Of a DNA stretch of 64,000 bases, positions 26,660-38,445 are shown one piece after another. Both the position numbers and the translations under genes were made by a program. This stretch comes from Pseudomonas tritici. GTDB lineage: Bacteria; Pseudomonadota; Gammaproteobacteria; Pseudomonadales; Pseudomonadaceae. Position 1 is the stretch's first letter, and the number at the start of each line of letters is the position of its first letter. The notes under the pieces were generated by a model. That model was not told the DNA's origin. It saw nothing but the letters and a program-made list of their open reading frames with translations, and did no database searches. The stretch is taken from positions 5,638,501-5,702,500 of the forward strand of contig NZ_CP077084.1 of assembly GCF_014268275.3 (NCBI RefSeq). Reading direction: 5' to 3'.

Positions 26660-27988
26660 ATGGCCAAGAAGCTTTATATCGAAACCCACGGTTGCCAGAT
26701 GAACGAGTACGACAGCTCGCGCATGGTCGACCTGCTGGGCGAACACCAGGCCCTGGAAGTCACCGCCCGCGCCGAAGATGCCGACGTGATCCTGCTTAAT
26801 ACCTGCTCGATCCGCGAACGGGCCCAGGACCGTGTGTACTCACAACTGGGCCGCTGGCGTGAATTGAAACTGGCCAACCCGGACATGGTGATCGCCGTCG
26901 GCGGTTGCGTGGCCAGCCAGGAAGGCGCCGCGATCCGCGACCGCGCGCCCTATGTCGACGTGGTCTTCGGCCCACAGACCCTGCACCGCCTGCCGGAAAT
27001 GATCGACGCGGCGCGCATCACCAAGCTGCCGCAGGTCGACGTATCCTTCCCGGAGATCGAAAAATTCGACCATTTGCCCGAGCCCCGTATCGATGGGCCA
27101 AGCGCCTACGTGTCGGTGATGGAAGGCTGCAGCAAGTACTGTACGTTCTGCGTAGTGCCCTACACCCGCGGTGAAGAAGTCAGCCGGCCGTTTGACGATG
27201 TCATGTCGGAAATCATCCACCTGGCCGAAAACGGCGTGCGCGAAGTGACGCTGCTGGGCCAGAACGTCAACGGCTATCGCGGCCTGACCCACGACGGCCG
27301 CCTGGCCGACCTGGCAGAGTTGATCCGCGTGGTCGCCGCCGTGGACGGAATCGAGCGTATTCGCTACACCACCTCGCACCCGCTGGAGTTTTCCGACAGC
27401 CTGATCCAGGCTCACGCCGAGGTGCCGGAGCTGGTCAAACACCTGCACCTGCCGGTGCAATCGGGCTCGGACCGCATCCTGTCGGCGATGAAGCGCAACC
27501 ATACGGCGCTGGAATACAAATCCAAACTGCGCAAATTGCGCGCGGCGGTGCCGGGTATCTGCATCAGTTCGGACTTTATCGTTGGCTTCCCCGGTGAAAC
27601 CGAGAAAGACTTCGAGCAGACCATGAAGCTGATCGAGGATGTCGGTTTCGACTTCTCCTACTCGTTCGTCTACAGCCAGCGCCCCGGCACCCCGGCGGCC
27701 GACTTGCTGGACGAAACCCCGGAAGCGCTGAAAAAAGAGCGCTTGAACGCGCTGCAACACCGCTTGAACCAACAGGGTTTCGAGATCAGCCGACAAATGG
27801 TCGGTTCGACCCAGCGGATCCTGGTCACCGACTACTCGAAAAAAGACCCGGGTGAGCTGCAAGGGCGTACTGAGAACAACCGAATCGTAAATTTCCGTTG
27901 CGACAATCCGACCTTGATCGGCCAGTTTGCCGAGGTGCACATTGATGCGGCGCAGCCCCATTCGTTGCGTGGTTCTTTGATCAACTGA
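26660..27988 (+). CDS. miaB: tRNA-2-methylthio-N6-dimethylallyladenosine synthase
   Basis: 442-aa radical-SAM methylthiotransferase acting on A37 of tRNAs reading UNN codons. The N-terminal auxiliary cluster cysteines are in [19 protein letters not shown] and [10 protein letters not shown]; the radical SAM cluster is [15 protein letters not shown]; a C-terminal TRAM domain (about 375-440) holds [30 protein letters not shown] 26660 starts [13 protein letters not shown] as usual. It precedes the ybeZ-ybeY-corC-lnt cluster, separated by a REPIN. Confidence 0.96.
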   Translation: MAKKLYIETHGCQMNEYDSSRMVDLLGEHQALEVTARAEDADVILLNTCSIRERAQDRVYSQLGRWRELKLANPDMVIAVGGCVASQEGAAIRDRAPYVDVVFGPQTLHRLPEMIDAARITKLPQVDVSFPEIEKFDHLPEPRIDGPSAYVSVMEGCSKYCTFCVVPYTRGEEVSRPFDDVMSEIIHLAENGVREVTLLGQNVNGYRGLTHDGRLADLAELIRVVAAVDGIERIRYTTSHPLEFSDSLIQAHAEVPELVKHLHLPVQSGSDRILSAMKRNHTALEYKSKLRKLRAAVPGICISSDFIVGFPGETEKDFEQTMKLIEDVGFDFSYSFVYSQRPGTPAADLLDETPEALKKERLNALQHRLNQQGFEISRQMVGSTQRILVTDYSKKDPGELQGRTENNRIVNFRCDNPTLIGQFAEVHIDAAQPHSLRGSLIN

Positions 27989-28011
27989 CAATCCCAGGAT
28001 AAATGAAGATC

Positions 28012-28104
28012 AAATGTGGGAGCTGGCTTGCCTGCGATAGCGATGTAACAGGCGACATCTCTTTTGAATGTGCAGGCCCCATCGCAGGCAAGCCAGCTCC
28101 CACA
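28012..28104. repeat. REPIN (head-to-head REP pair)
   Basis: Arms of the class AATGTGGGAGCTGGCTTGCC around a ~40-base spacer, between miaB and the phoH-like gene. Confidence 0.88.
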
Positions 28105-28219
28105 GTAGTTATTTGTAGTTCTTGAGAGTGAGGCCAGTCCATTTAAGTGCTTTCGCACACAGGCGGCTGGCGTTATTCTCTATTTCACCTCAACAGCCAA
28201 AGGGCGGCTAAAAGCGACC

Positions 28220-29224
28220 TTGAACGCACCCATAGCAGAACCCCATCGTTTTCTCCTCGAGCCCTTTGAGGCTCGCCGTTTCGCCAACCTGTGCGGACAG
28301 TTCGACGAGCACCTGCGCCTGATCGAACAACGCCTGGGCATCGAGATCCGCAACCGCGGCAATCAGTTCGAGCTCATTGGCGAGGCCCACTACACCAAGT
28401 CTGCAGAAAACCTGCTGCGTCGGCTCTACCGCGAAACCAAGGGTAGCGAGCTGTCGCCGGAAACCGTGCACCTGTATTTGCAGGAATCGGCTGTGGAAGA
28501 TTTGGCCAACAACCCCGTGGCCGAAGCCAGCGTGGCCCTGCGTACCAAAAAAGGCATGATTCGCCCAAAGGGCCTGAATCAGCAGAAGTACGTCAAGGCA
28601 ATCCTCGGTAACGACATCAACTTCGGCATCGGCCCTGCGGGTACCGGCAAGACCTACCTGGCCGTGGCCTGCGCGGTCGACGCACTGGAGCGCGAGCAAG
28701 TGCGCCGCATCCTGCTGGTGCGCCCGGCGGTCGAGGCTGGCGAGAAGCTCGGTTTCCTGCCCGGCGACCTGGCGCAGAAGATCGACCCGTACCTGCGCCC
28801 GCTCTACGACGCGCTTTACGAGATGCTCGGCTTTGAATACGTGGCCAAGCTGATCGAACGCCAAGTGATTGAGATCGCCCCGCTGGCCTACATGCGCGGC
28901 CGCACCTTGAGCAACAGCTTCATCATCCTCGACGAAAGCCAGAACACCACGGTCGAGCAAATGAAGATGTTCCTGACCCGCATCGGGTTCGGTTCCACGG
29001 CCATTATCACCGGCGACATTACCCAGGTTGACCTGCCCAAGGGCACCAAGTCGGGCCTGAGCCATGTGATTGAAGTGCTCAAAGACGTGCCGGGCATCAG
29101 TTTCACGCATTTCTCGCCCAAGGACGTAGTGCGCCACCCGCTGGTGCAGCGCATTGTCGAAGCCTACGAGCGCTTCGAACACCGTGACGATGGTTTGTCC
29201 AAGGACACTCGCCGCGATGCTTGA
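28220..29224 (+). CDS. ybeZ: PhoH-like ATPase YbeZ
   Basis: 334-aa PhoH-family NTPase linked to the RNase YbeY and RNA metabolism. Walker A is [15 protein letters not shown], Walker B is [16 protein letters not shown], and the [12 protein letters not shown] segment follows. A KH-like N-terminal part (about 20-75) precedes the ATPase. The only good start is TTG 28220 ([20 protein letters not shown] follows), with no strong ribosome site, which is a slight weakness. Its end overlaps the ybeY start by eight bases, implying coupling; corC and lnt follow. Confidence 0.92.
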   Translation: MNAPIAEPHRFLLEPFEARRFANLCGQFDEHLRLIEQRLGIEIRNRGNQFELIGEAHYTKSAENLLRRLYRETKGSELSPETVHLYLQESAVEDLANNPVAEASVALRTKKGMIRPKGLNQQKYVKAILGNDINFGIGPAGTGKTYLAVACAVDALEREQVRRILLVRPAVEAGEKLGFLPGDLAQKIDPYLRPLYDALYEMLGFEYVAKLIERQVIEIAPLAYMRGRTLSNSFIILDESQNTTVEQMKMFLTRIGFGSTAIITGDITQVDLPKGTKSGLSHVIEVLKDVPGISFTHFSPKDVVRHPLVQRIVEAYERFEHRDDGLSKDTRRDA

Positions 29225-29675
29225 GCTAGACCTGCAGCTGGCTACCGAAGCGCCCGCGCCCAGCGAAGAACAGTTCCGCCAATGGTGTGCGCTGGCCCTG
29301 CGCCAGCGCACCGCTGATTCGGAACTGACCATTCGCCTGGTCGACGAGCCCGAAGGCCGCGAACTGAACCACACCTGGCGCCAGAAGGATTACGCGACCA
29401 ACGTACTGTCCTTCCCCGCCGACGTACCTGATGAACTGCTGGATATCCCGTTACTGGGCGACCTGGTCATCTGTGTCGAGGTGGTGGAGCGCGAGGCCAA
29501 GGAACAAGGCAAGGAACTTGAAGCCCATTGGGCCCATCTAGTCATCCACGGCTGCTTGCATCTCTTGGGTTACGACCATATAGACGATGACGAAGCCTGC
29601 GAGATGGAAACACTGGAACAAACGTTGCTTGCAGAACTGGGTCATCCAGACCCGTATGCAGACGACGAAGTTTAA
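29217..29675 (+). CDS. ybeY: Endoribonuclease / rRNA maturation factor YbeY
   Basis: 152-aa zinc metalloprotein needed for 16S rRNA 3'-end maturation and 70S quality control. The hallmark metal site [11 protein letters not shown] is present near residue 115. The frame opens at 29154, but ATG 29217 overlapping the end of ybeZ gives the normal N-terminus ([10 protein letters not shown]). Position between ybeZ and corC matches E. coli. Confidence 0.95.
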   Translation: MLELDLQLATEAPAPSEEQFRQWCALALRQRTADSELTIRLVDEPEGRELNHTWRQKDYATNVLSFPADVPDELLDIPLLGDLVICVEVVEREAKEQGKELEAHWAHLVIHGCLHLLGYDHIDDDEACEMETLEQTLLAELGHPDPYADDEV

Positions 29676-29716
29676 AAACACTCAATTGTCACACTAAAGG
29701 ATTCAGAGTAATCGCT

Positions 29717-30556
29717 ATGAGCGAAGACCGATCGAGCAACGGGCAGAAGTCATGGCTGGGTAAAATTACCCAGGCTTTTGCCCACGAGCCGAAAAACCGC
29801 CAGGAGCTGCTTGAGCTGCTGCGCGAGGCCCATCAGAACAAGTTGCTGGACAGCGAAGCGCTGGCTATCGTCGAGGGCGCCATTCAGGTGGCTGACCTGC
29901 AAGTACGCGACATCATGGTCCCGCGCTCGCAGATGATCAGCATCAAGGCAACCCAGACCCCACGGGAATTCCTCCCGGCCGTGATCGACTCGGCGCACTC
30001 GCGCTACCCGGTGATCGGTGAAAGCCATGACGACGTCATGGGTGTCCTGCTGGCCAAGGACCTGCTGCCGTTGATCCTCAAGGAGAACGGTGACAGCTTC
30101 AACATCAAGGACCTGCTGCGTCCGGCCACCTTTGTGCCTGAATCCAAGCGCCTGAACGTGCTGCTGCGGGAATTCCGCGCCAACCACAATCACATGGCCA
30201 TTGTGATCGACGAATACGGCGGCGTCGCTGGCCTGGTCACCATTGAAGACGTGCTGGAACAGATCGTCGGCGACATCGAAGACGAACACGACGTTGAAGA
30301 AGACAGCTACATCAAGCCGCTGCCCAGCGGTGATTTCCTGATCAAGGCGCTGACGCCGATCGAGAATTTCAACGAGTTCTTCGACAGCGAATTCTCCGAC
30401 GATGAGTTCGACACCGTGGGTGGCCTGGTGATGAGTGCGTTCGGGCATCTGCCAAAACGTAACGAAACCACCGAGATCGGCGCTTATCGCTTCCGTATCC
30501 TGAATGCGGACAGCCGTCGTATCCACCTGATCCGCCTGACACCTATTGCCCGCTAA
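29717..30556 (+). CDS. corC: CBS-domain protein CorC/YbeX
   Basis: 279-aa cytosolic protein with two CBS domains (about 65-190: VRDIMVPRSQMISI ... HNHMAIVIDEYGGVAGLVTIEDVLEQIVGDIEDE) and a C-terminal CorC/HlyC domain (FNEFFDSEFSDDEFDTVGGLVMSAFGHLPKRNE). Associated with Mg/Co efflux and, more recently, ribosome-related stress in E. coli; the exact role is debated. It follows ybeY by 41 bases and precedes lnt by eight. Confidence 0.93.
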   Translation: MSEDRSSNGQKSWLGKITQAFAHEPKNRQELLELLREAHQNKLLDSEALAIVEGAIQVADLQVRDIMVPRSQMISIKATQTPREFLPAVIDSAHSRYPVIGESHDDVMGVLLAKDLLPLILKENGDSFNIKDLLRPATFVPESKRLNVLLREFRANHNHMAIVIDEYGGVAGLVTIEDVLEQIVGDIEDEHDVEEDSYIKPLPSGDFLIKALTPIENFNEFFDSEFSDDEFDTVGGLVMSAFGHLPKRNETTEIGAYRFRILNADSRRIHLIRLTPIAR

Positions 30557-30564
30557 GGACTGAC

Positions 30565-32088
30565 ATGCGCCGTTTGATCGCACCCGGCTGGCCCGGTAAT
30601 TTGCTGGCCGTGGTGGCCGGCGCCATCACCCCCCTGGCGCTGGCGCCGTTCGATCTGTGGCCATTTGCACTGGTAGCGGTCGGGTTGTTCTATGTAGGGC
30701 TGCGGGATCTGAGCCCCCGCCAGGCGCTTGGCCGTGGCTGGTGCTTCGGCTTTGGCCTGTTTGGCGCTGGCACCAGTTGGATTTACTACAGCATCCACCA
30801 TTTCGGCGGCGCTTCGGTGTTGCTGGCTGGCTTCTTGATGCTGCTGTTTACCGCGGCCATCGCCTGGTTCTTCGCCCTGCCCGCCTGGCTGTGGGCGCGC
30901 TGGTTGCGCCGCAATGAAGCGCCGTTGGCGGATGCGCTCACGTTCGCGGCGTTGTGGGTCGGCCAGGAAGCATTTCGCGGCTGGTTCCTCACCGGTTTCC
31001 CGTGGTTGTACTCCGGTTACAGCCAACTCGACGGCCCCCTGACTGGCTTGGCACCCGTGGGCGGCATGTGGCTGATTTCCTTTGCCCTGGCACTGACGGC
31101 AGCCCTGCTGTGCAACCTGCCGCGCCTGCTGGCCGGTAAGCGCAATGCCTTTATCGGCGCTGGCTTGGTGCTGCTGGTAGCGCCGTGGGTGATCGGCCTG
31201 GCCCTCAAGCATCACGCCTGGACCAGCCCGTCTGGGGCGCCACTGAGCGTCGCAGCCATTCAGGGCAATGTCGAACAAAGCATGAAGTGGGACCCGGAGC
31301 AGCTCAATGCGCAGCTCGCGCTGTACCGCGACATGAGTTTGAGCTCAAAGCGTGTGGACCTGCTGGTATGGCCGGAGACGGCGGTGCCGGTGCTCAAGGA
31401 GTCTGTCGAAGGCTACCTGGGCATGATGGGCAAGTTCGCCGCCGACCGGCACACTGCGCTGATTACCGGTGTACCGATCCGCCAGGAAGTGCACCACCAG
31501 AAGCGCTACTTCAACGGCATCACCGTGGTGGGCGAAGGTGACGGCACCTACCTCAAGCAGAAGCTCGTGCCGTTTGGCGAATACGTCCCGCTGCAGGACA
31601 TGCTGCGCGGCCTGATCGCCTTCTTTGACCTGCCGATGTCGGACTTCGCCCGTGGTCCTGCCGATCAGGCGATGCTACAGGCCAAGGGCTATCAGATTGC
31701 GCCCTTCATTTGCTACGAAGTGGTGTACCCGGAGTTCGCCGCCGGCCTCTCGGCTCAGAGTGATCTGCTGCTGACCATCAGCAACGACACCTGGTTCGGT
31801 CGCTCCATCGGCCCTTTGCAACACCTGCAAATGGCGCAGATGCGTGCGCTTGAAGCCGGCCGCTGGATGATCCGTGCCACCAACAATGGCGTGACCGGCC
31901 TGATCAACCCGTATGGGCAGATCACCGTGCAGATCCCGCAATTCGAGCGCGGCATTCTCTACGGTGAAGTAGTGCCGATGCACAACCTCACGCCGTACCT
32001 GCAATGGCGCTCGTGGCCGTTGATTATTGTGTGCCTTGGGCTGTTTGGCTGGGCGCTGCTGGCCGGTCGCATGTCCAAAACCGTCTAA
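30565..32088 (+). CDS. lnt: Apolipoprotein N-acyltransferase
   Basis: 507-aa inner-membrane enzyme adding the third acyl chain to lipoproteins. About six N-terminal helices (to ~190) are followed by a periplasmic nitrilase domain with the catalytic triad Glu (LLVWPETAVP), Lys (YLKQKLVPFGEYVP) and Cys (APFICYEVVYPEF). A final helix is at the C-terminus. It lies eight bases after corC; last gene of the cluster. It would mature the lipoproteins encoded elsewhere in this window (LptE, RlpA and others). Confidence 0.95.
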   Translation: MRRLIAPGWPGNLLAVVAGAITPLALAPFDLWPFALVAVGLFYVGLRDLSPRQALGRGWCFGFGLFGAGTSWIYYSIHHFGGASVLLAGFLMLLFTAAIAWFFALPAWLWARWLRRNEAPLADALTFAALWVGQEAFRGWFLTGFPWLYSGYSQLDGPLTGLAPVGGMWLISFALALTAALLCNLPRLLAGKRNAFIGAGLVLLVAPWVIGLALKHHAWTSPSGAPLSVAAIQGNVEQSMKWDPEQLNAQLALYRDMSLSSKRVDLLVWPETAVPVLKESVEGYLGMMGKFAADRHTALITGVPIRQEVHHQKRYFNGITVVGEGDGTYLKQKLVPFGEYVPLQDMLRGLIAFFDLPMSDFARGPADQAMLQAKGYQIAPFICYEVVYPEFAAGLSAQSDLLLTISNDTWFGRSIGPLQHLQMAQMRALEAGRWMIRATNNGVTGLINPYGQITVQIPQFERGILYGEVVPMHNLTPYLQWRSWPLIIVCLGLFGWALLAGRMSKTV

Positions 32089-32107
32089 CAGACAAACGTA
32101 AAGCAGT

Positions 32108-32134
32108 GTGGGAGCTGGCTTGCCAGCTCCCATG
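32108..32134. repeat. Collapsed REP hairpin
   Basis: GTGGGAGCTGGC directly faces GCCAGCTCCCA with only two bases between. It looks like a REPIN that has lost its centre, leaving a perfect hairpin after lnt. It may act as an RNA 3' end stabiliser. Confidence 0.65.
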
Positions 32135-32155
32135 ATTGACCTGCGGTGTGGCAAG

Positions 32156-32917
32156 TTACCGATAAAACAACCGGTAACCTACCTGCCCCACCGCTTCATT
32201 GATCAACTGCCCGCTCTGCCACACCGACTTGAACTCCGGCATCCAACCACCCAGCGGCCTGGCATTGTCTACGCCCAGGAACCCCACTGGCGCAGGCACT
32301 ACCGTGAAGCCAGCCTTCTCAAAACTCCACACCGCACGCGGCATGTGCCAGGCCTGAGTTACAACCACTACGCGTTTGACGCCCTCGGGTAGCAGAATCT
32401 CAGCACTCATCTGCGCATTTTCCCACGTAGTGCGGCTGTGCTCTTCCTTCCAGTGCACCGTCACACCGAAGTCATCCCTCATCGACACCGACATCAACTC
32501 TGCCTCGCTGGGCGGGGTGCCATAATGCAGGCCGCCAGCGGTCAACACCGGCAACCCGGAGGCCTTGGCCAATCGTGCGGCATACCGCTGACGCTCCAGG
32601 CCGATACCGGTTGGCTGGTCGGCGCCCCAGGCCGGGTCGCCGCGCTCGCGCCCCGAACCCAACACCACAATGGCGTCGGCGCGCTGAGCCAGTGTCGACC
32701 AGTCTTCCCGCGCCAGCGGCGGCTCGGTTTCCAGGGCCCGTGCGCCCCACTCCACCATCACCGGTAGGCTGATCAGCCACATGCCGCCAAAACCCAGGGC
32801 AAAGCAGCAACCCGCCAAGCGTGGCCGGCTGCGACGAAACCACCAGGCAAGCGCCAGCAGCAGCAAGAGAATGCCGGGCGGCAGGAGCAATTGTTTAATG
32901 AAATAACGAATAGGCAT
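32156..32917 (-). CDS. YdcF/DUF218 family membrane protein
   Basis: 253-aa protein with two N-terminal helices (FIKQLLLPPGILLLLLALAWWF and AGCCFALGFGGMWLISLPVMVEW) and a DUF218/SanA-like domain: ADAIVVLGSGRERG, GLERQRYAARLAKASGLPVLTAGG, EEHSRTTWENA and RVVVVTQAWHMPRAVWSFEKAGF. The family (ElyC/SanA/YdcF) is tied to envelope integrity and lipid-carrier metabolism. The frame runs back to 33076 but the start MPIRYFIKQ at 32917 is the sensible one. It is convergent with lnt. Confidence 0.82.
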   Translation of the reverse strand: MPIRYFIKQLLLPPGILLLLLALAWWFRRSRPRLAGCCFALGFGGMWLISLPVMVEWGARALETEPPLAREDWSTLAQRADAIVVLGSGRERGDPAWGADQPTGIGLERQRYAARLAKASGLPVLTAGGLHYGTPPSEAELMSVSMRDDFGVTVHWKEEHSRTTWENAQMSAEILLPEGVKRVVVVTQAWHMPRAVWSFEKAGFTVVPAPVGFLGVDNARPLGGWMPEFKSVWQSGQLINEAVGQVGYRLFYR

Positions 32918-33012
32918 CGGGCATCTCCATAGATGCCCGAAGCCTAAGGTGTAACGGGGTTTAGCGACAATCCTTACAGTGCAGCGCGATGATGCGTTCA
33001 GGGGGGAATGAA

Positions 33013-33330
33013 CTACTTGTAGCGGGCGGACCGGAGCTTTTCCGGGCCACGACCGGCCGACAAGTCCTTGAGCCACACCACCTTGGCTGGGTGCGTAGGC
33101 TCCCCTGCTGGCGGGTTTGCCACCCAGGGAGGCGCACTGCGCCCATTGCGTTCCAAATAGGCCTCGATCAGTTCCAGCTCTGCGCGGCTCAAACCACGCA
33201 GTTCCAACTCAACAGGCCGCTCATCACGCAATCGGCCTGCTGTTCTCGCCGCATCCAATGCACGACCCAATCGGTCGATCAGTCCTTCGTAGATATCCGG
33301 TTTCGATACGATTCGCTGCGATTCAACCAT
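33013..33330 (-). CDS. Hypothetical 105-aa protein
   Basis: I do not recognise it with confidence. The first half is helical and charged (YEGLIDRLGRALDAARTAGRL, LSRAELELIEAYLERNG), the second half is Pro-rich and basic. No signal peptide, membrane segment or cysteine is seen. ATG 33330 has a strong GAGGTGAGGGG ribosome site, which supports a real gene. The helices loosely resemble the N-terminus of DUF1451 zinc-ribbon proteins, one of which I recall near leuS in other Pseudomonas; that is weak inference. It lies just upstream of the ydcF-like gene and may share its transcript. Confidence 0.6.
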   Translation of the reverse strand: MVESQRIVSKPDIYEGLIDRLGRALDAARTAGRLRDERPVELELRGLSRAELELIEAYLERNGRSAPPWVANPPAGEPTHPAKVVWLKDLSAGRGPEKLRSARYK

Positions 33331-36199
<2,869 letters not shown>

Positions 36200-36206
36200 T
36201 CGGATC

Positions 36207-36231
36207 GGGCGCAGGGCTCGAGCCCTGCGCC
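36207..36231. repeat. Perfect palindrome between leuS and lptE
   Basis: GGCGCAGGGCTC mirrors GAGCCCTGCGCC with no loop to speak of. No U-run follows, so it is not a standard terminator; it may be an RNA processing or stabilising hairpin. Confidence 0.5.
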
Positions 36232-36287
36232 GAACAAAGCCTTCAGGGCCTCGATAAGGCCCACATGGTTTCAAGGGGAGCAACAAA

Positions 36288-36893
36288 ATGATCAAACGCA
36301 ATTTGCTGGTTATGGGCCTTGCCGTGCTGCTGAGCGCTTGCGGCTTCCAGCTGCGCGGTACCGGCACCCACGAAATGGCGATCAAGGAACTGGACGTCAG
36401 TGCCCGCGACGCCTACAGCGAAACAGTGACCCAGCTGCGTCAGGTCCTGGAAAACAGTGGCGTTCACGTCTACACCGGCGCGACCTACAAGCTGTTCCTG
36501 GCCAATGAAAAACAAACCCAGCGCAACCTCAGCTATGCCAGCGCCGGGCGTGCCTCCGATATCGAACTGAGCACCGTGCTCAACTTTGAAGTCCAGGGCC
36601 GCGACCACCTGCCATTGATGGGTGACGACATCCAGATCCAGAAAATCGTCAGCCACGACGGCAACAACCTGGTGGGTTCGGACTCCGAAATCAACCAGGT
36701 GCGCAAGGAGATGCGTCGCGAGTTGGTCCAGCGCATGGTGCTGCGCCTGTCGATGATCACCCCGGAACAACTTGAGACCTTGCAGCAACAAGCTGACAAC
36801 AAGGCCAAGGCCGACGCCGACGCGCTGAAAGCCGCCAAAGAGTACGAAGACAACACGCCGAAACAATCGCCTGTTGAAGTACCTGTCGAGTAA
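36288..36893 (+). CDS. lptE: LPS-assembly lipoprotein LptE
   Basis: 201-aa outer-membrane lipoprotein, plug partner of LptD in LPS export. A signal peptide and lipobox end at LLSACGFQLRG (Cys 19). The mature part has the LptE beta-sandwich pattern (IKELDVSARDAYSETVTQLRQVLENSGV ... YTLFLANEKQ-like strands), and a charged Lys/Ala/Asp-rich C-terminal tail. It follows leuS and precedes holA, the conserved gamma-proteobacterial order. Confidence 0.92.
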   Translation: MIKRNLLVMGLAVLLSACGFQLRGTGTHEMAIKELDVSARDAYSETVTQLRQVLENSGVHVYTGATYKLFLANEKQTQRNLSYASAGRASDIELSTVLNFEVQGRDHLPLMGDDIQIQKIVSHDGNNLVGSDSEINQVRKEMRRELVQRMVLRLSMITPEQLETLQQQADNKAKADADALKAAKEYEDNTPKQSPVEVPVE

Positions 36894-36898
36894 GCCAG

Positions 36899-36924
36899 AC
36901 GGGGCGCCCCAGGCGCCCCGTTTA
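36899..36924 (+). terminator. Hairpin between lptE and holA
   Basis: ACGGGGCGCC and GGCGCCCCGT form a strong stem followed by TTTACC. It could terminate part of the transcription from lptE into holA. Confidence 0.5.
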
Positions 36925-36932
36925 CCCTGCCT

Positions 36933-37970
36933 ATGAAACTCGCCCCCGCTCAACTCGCCAAACACCTGCAAGGTGGCCTTGCGCCTGTCTACATCGTCAG
37001 CGGTGATGACCCGCTGCTGTGCCAGGAAGCCGCCGACGCCATCCGCACCGCTGCACGCCAGCAAGGTTTCGATGAACGCCAGGTCTTCAGCGCCGACGCC
37101 AGTTTCGACTGGGGCACGTTGCTGCAAGCCGGCGCGAGCATGTCGCTGTTTGCCGAAAAGCGCCTGCTGGAACTGCGCCTGCCTTCGGGCAAGCCAGGGG
37201 ATAAGGGTGCCGCCGCCTTCATTGAGTACTGTTCACGACCTGCCGAAGACACGGTCTTGCTGATCAGCCTGCCCAAGCTTGACGGCAGCGCGCAGAAAAC
37301 CAAGTGGGGCAAGGCTCTGGTTGAAGGGGCTCAGACCCAGTTCATCCAGATCTGGCCAGTGGACAGCAACCAGTTGCCGCAATGGATTCGCCAACGCCTG
37401 TCCCAATCGGGGCTGTCGGCGACCCAGGATGCGGTGGAGCTGATCGCCGCCCGGGTCGAAGGCAACTTGCTTGCCGCCGCCCAAGAGATCGAAAAGCTCA
37501 AGCTGATGGCCGAAGACGGGCAAATCACCGTTGAGACCGTCCAGGGCGCGGTGGCCGACAGTGCGCGCTTTGATGTGTTCGGGCTGGTGGATGCCATCCT
37601 CAATGGCGAACCCGCCCATGCCCTGCGCATGCTTGAAGGCTTGCGCGGCGAAGGTGTGGAGCCGCCGGTGATTCTCTGGGCCCTGGCCCGGGAACTGCGG
37701 GTGCTGGCCAACATTGCCCTGCAATACAGCCAGGGCACGCCGCTGGACAAAGCGTTCAGCCAAGCCCGGCCACCGGTCTGGGACAAGCGCAAACCCTTGA
37801 TGAGCAAGGCCCTGCAACGACACTCGGCACAACGCTGGGCGCAGCTTTTGCTGGAAGCGCAGCGCATTGATGCGCAGATCAAGGGCCAGGCGGCCGGCTC
37901 GCCGTGGATGAGCTTGAGCCGGTTGTCGTTGTTGATGGCCGGCCAGCGCCTGACACTGCCTGCTGAGTAA
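36933..37970 (+). CDS. holA: DNA polymerase III delta subunit
   Basis: 345-aa clamp-loader subunit that opens the beta clamp. The family N-terminus is KLAPAQLAKHLQGGLAPVYIVSGDDPLLCQEAADAIR; mid-protein RVEGNLLAAAQEIEKLKLM and C-terminal collar-domain segment APLDKAFSQARPPVWDKRKPL-like are present. The AAA+ domain lacks functional ATP motifs, as usual for delta. Confidence 0.93.
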   Translation: MKLAPAQLAKHLQGGLAPVYIVSGDDPLLCQEAADAIRTAARQQGFDERQVFSADASFDWGTLLQAGASMSLFAEKRLLELRLPSGKPGDKGAAAFIEYCSRPAEDTVLLISLPKLDGSAQKTKWGKALVEGAQTQFIQIWPVDSNQLPQWIRQRLSQSGLSATQDAVELIAARVEGNLLAAAQEIEKLKLMAEDGQITVETVQGAVADSARFDVFGLVDAILNGEPAHALRMLEGLRGEGVEPPVILWALARELRVLANIALQYSQGTPLDKAFSQARPPVWDKRKPLMSKALQRHSAQRWAQLLLEAQRIDAQIKGQAAGSPWMSLSRLSLLMAGQRLTLPAE

Positions 37971-37995
37971 CCATTTTTAAGAACAACGCAAAACC

Positions 37996-38103
37996 AATGT
38001 GGGAGCGGCGGTTCGACGGTTCGACTTGCTCGCGAATGCGGTGTATCAGTCACCTGATTTATTGACTGGTACACCGCATTCGCGAGCAAGCCCGCTCCCA
38101 CAG
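37996..38103. repeat. REPIN with an internal insertion
   Basis: The right arm is a normal copy of the GTGGGAGCGGGCTTGC class. In the left arm the sequence is interrupted after GTGGGAGCGG by two copies of CGGTTCGA before resuming CTTGCTCGCG. Confidence 0.85.
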
Positions 38104-38219
38104 TTTGACTGTGCACACCTTCAGATTTCGAGGTTTCCTACACATCGCCGGGCTTTACAGCAGCACAACTTCGGCAGATGATCTGCACCGCTTCATCCCA
38201 CCTATCAAGAGTACAAACC

Positions 38220-38384
38220 ATGAGCAAAAAGCCATCCAAGCATGGCCCCAACAAGGCCAAATCCATCATCGCCCAGCCACTGTTCCGCAGCCGTCAGGAA
38301 CGCGCCGGCAAGGGCAAAGGCAGCTACCGCCGCGAAGCCTTCCAGTCTAATAGCTGGGAGGCTTCTTACTTTCTGGCTGCCTGA
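38220..38384 (+). CDS. arfA: Alternative ribosome-rescue factor ArfA
   Basis: 54-aa basic protein that rescues ribosomes stalled on non-stop mRNAs with the help of RF2 when trans-translation (tmRNA) fails. The conserved core is PLFRSRQERAGKGKGSYRR (residues 20-38) and SWEAS (45-49). ATG 38220 opens MSKKPSKHGPNKAKS. An intrinsic terminator lies inside the frame (codons 40-51), so much of the mRNA should lack a stop codon and be normally tagged by tmRNA, which is how the family is regulated. It is easily missed because it is short. Confidence 0.9.
   Translation: MSKKPSKHGPNKAKSIIAQPLFRSRQERAGKGKGSYRREAFQSNSWEASYFLAA
38337..38373 (+). terminator. Intrinsic terminator inside arfA
   Basis: Arms GCCTTCCAG (38337-38345) and CTGGGAGGC (38354-38362) pair over nine positions (one G-U) around an eight-base loop and are followed by TTCTTACTTT. 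It ends before the arfA stop codon at 38382-38384. Confidence 0.75.
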
Positions 38385-38445
38385 AGGCAAGCGCCCCTCT
38401 GGCATGATAAGGTCTGCACCTGATTTGTAATCTCTGGACCTGTGC

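Noticed and set aside
28121..28145. Heat-shock (sigma-32) promoter before the ybeZ cluster
   Set aside because: CTTGAG and a CCATTTA are present, but the spacing is about three to four bases too short and the -10 element matches only partly. Not strong enough to list.
38006..38022. tRNA T-arm-like GGTTCGA sequence
   Set aside because: It is a duplicated octamer within a REP arm; no cloverleaf can be formed around it.
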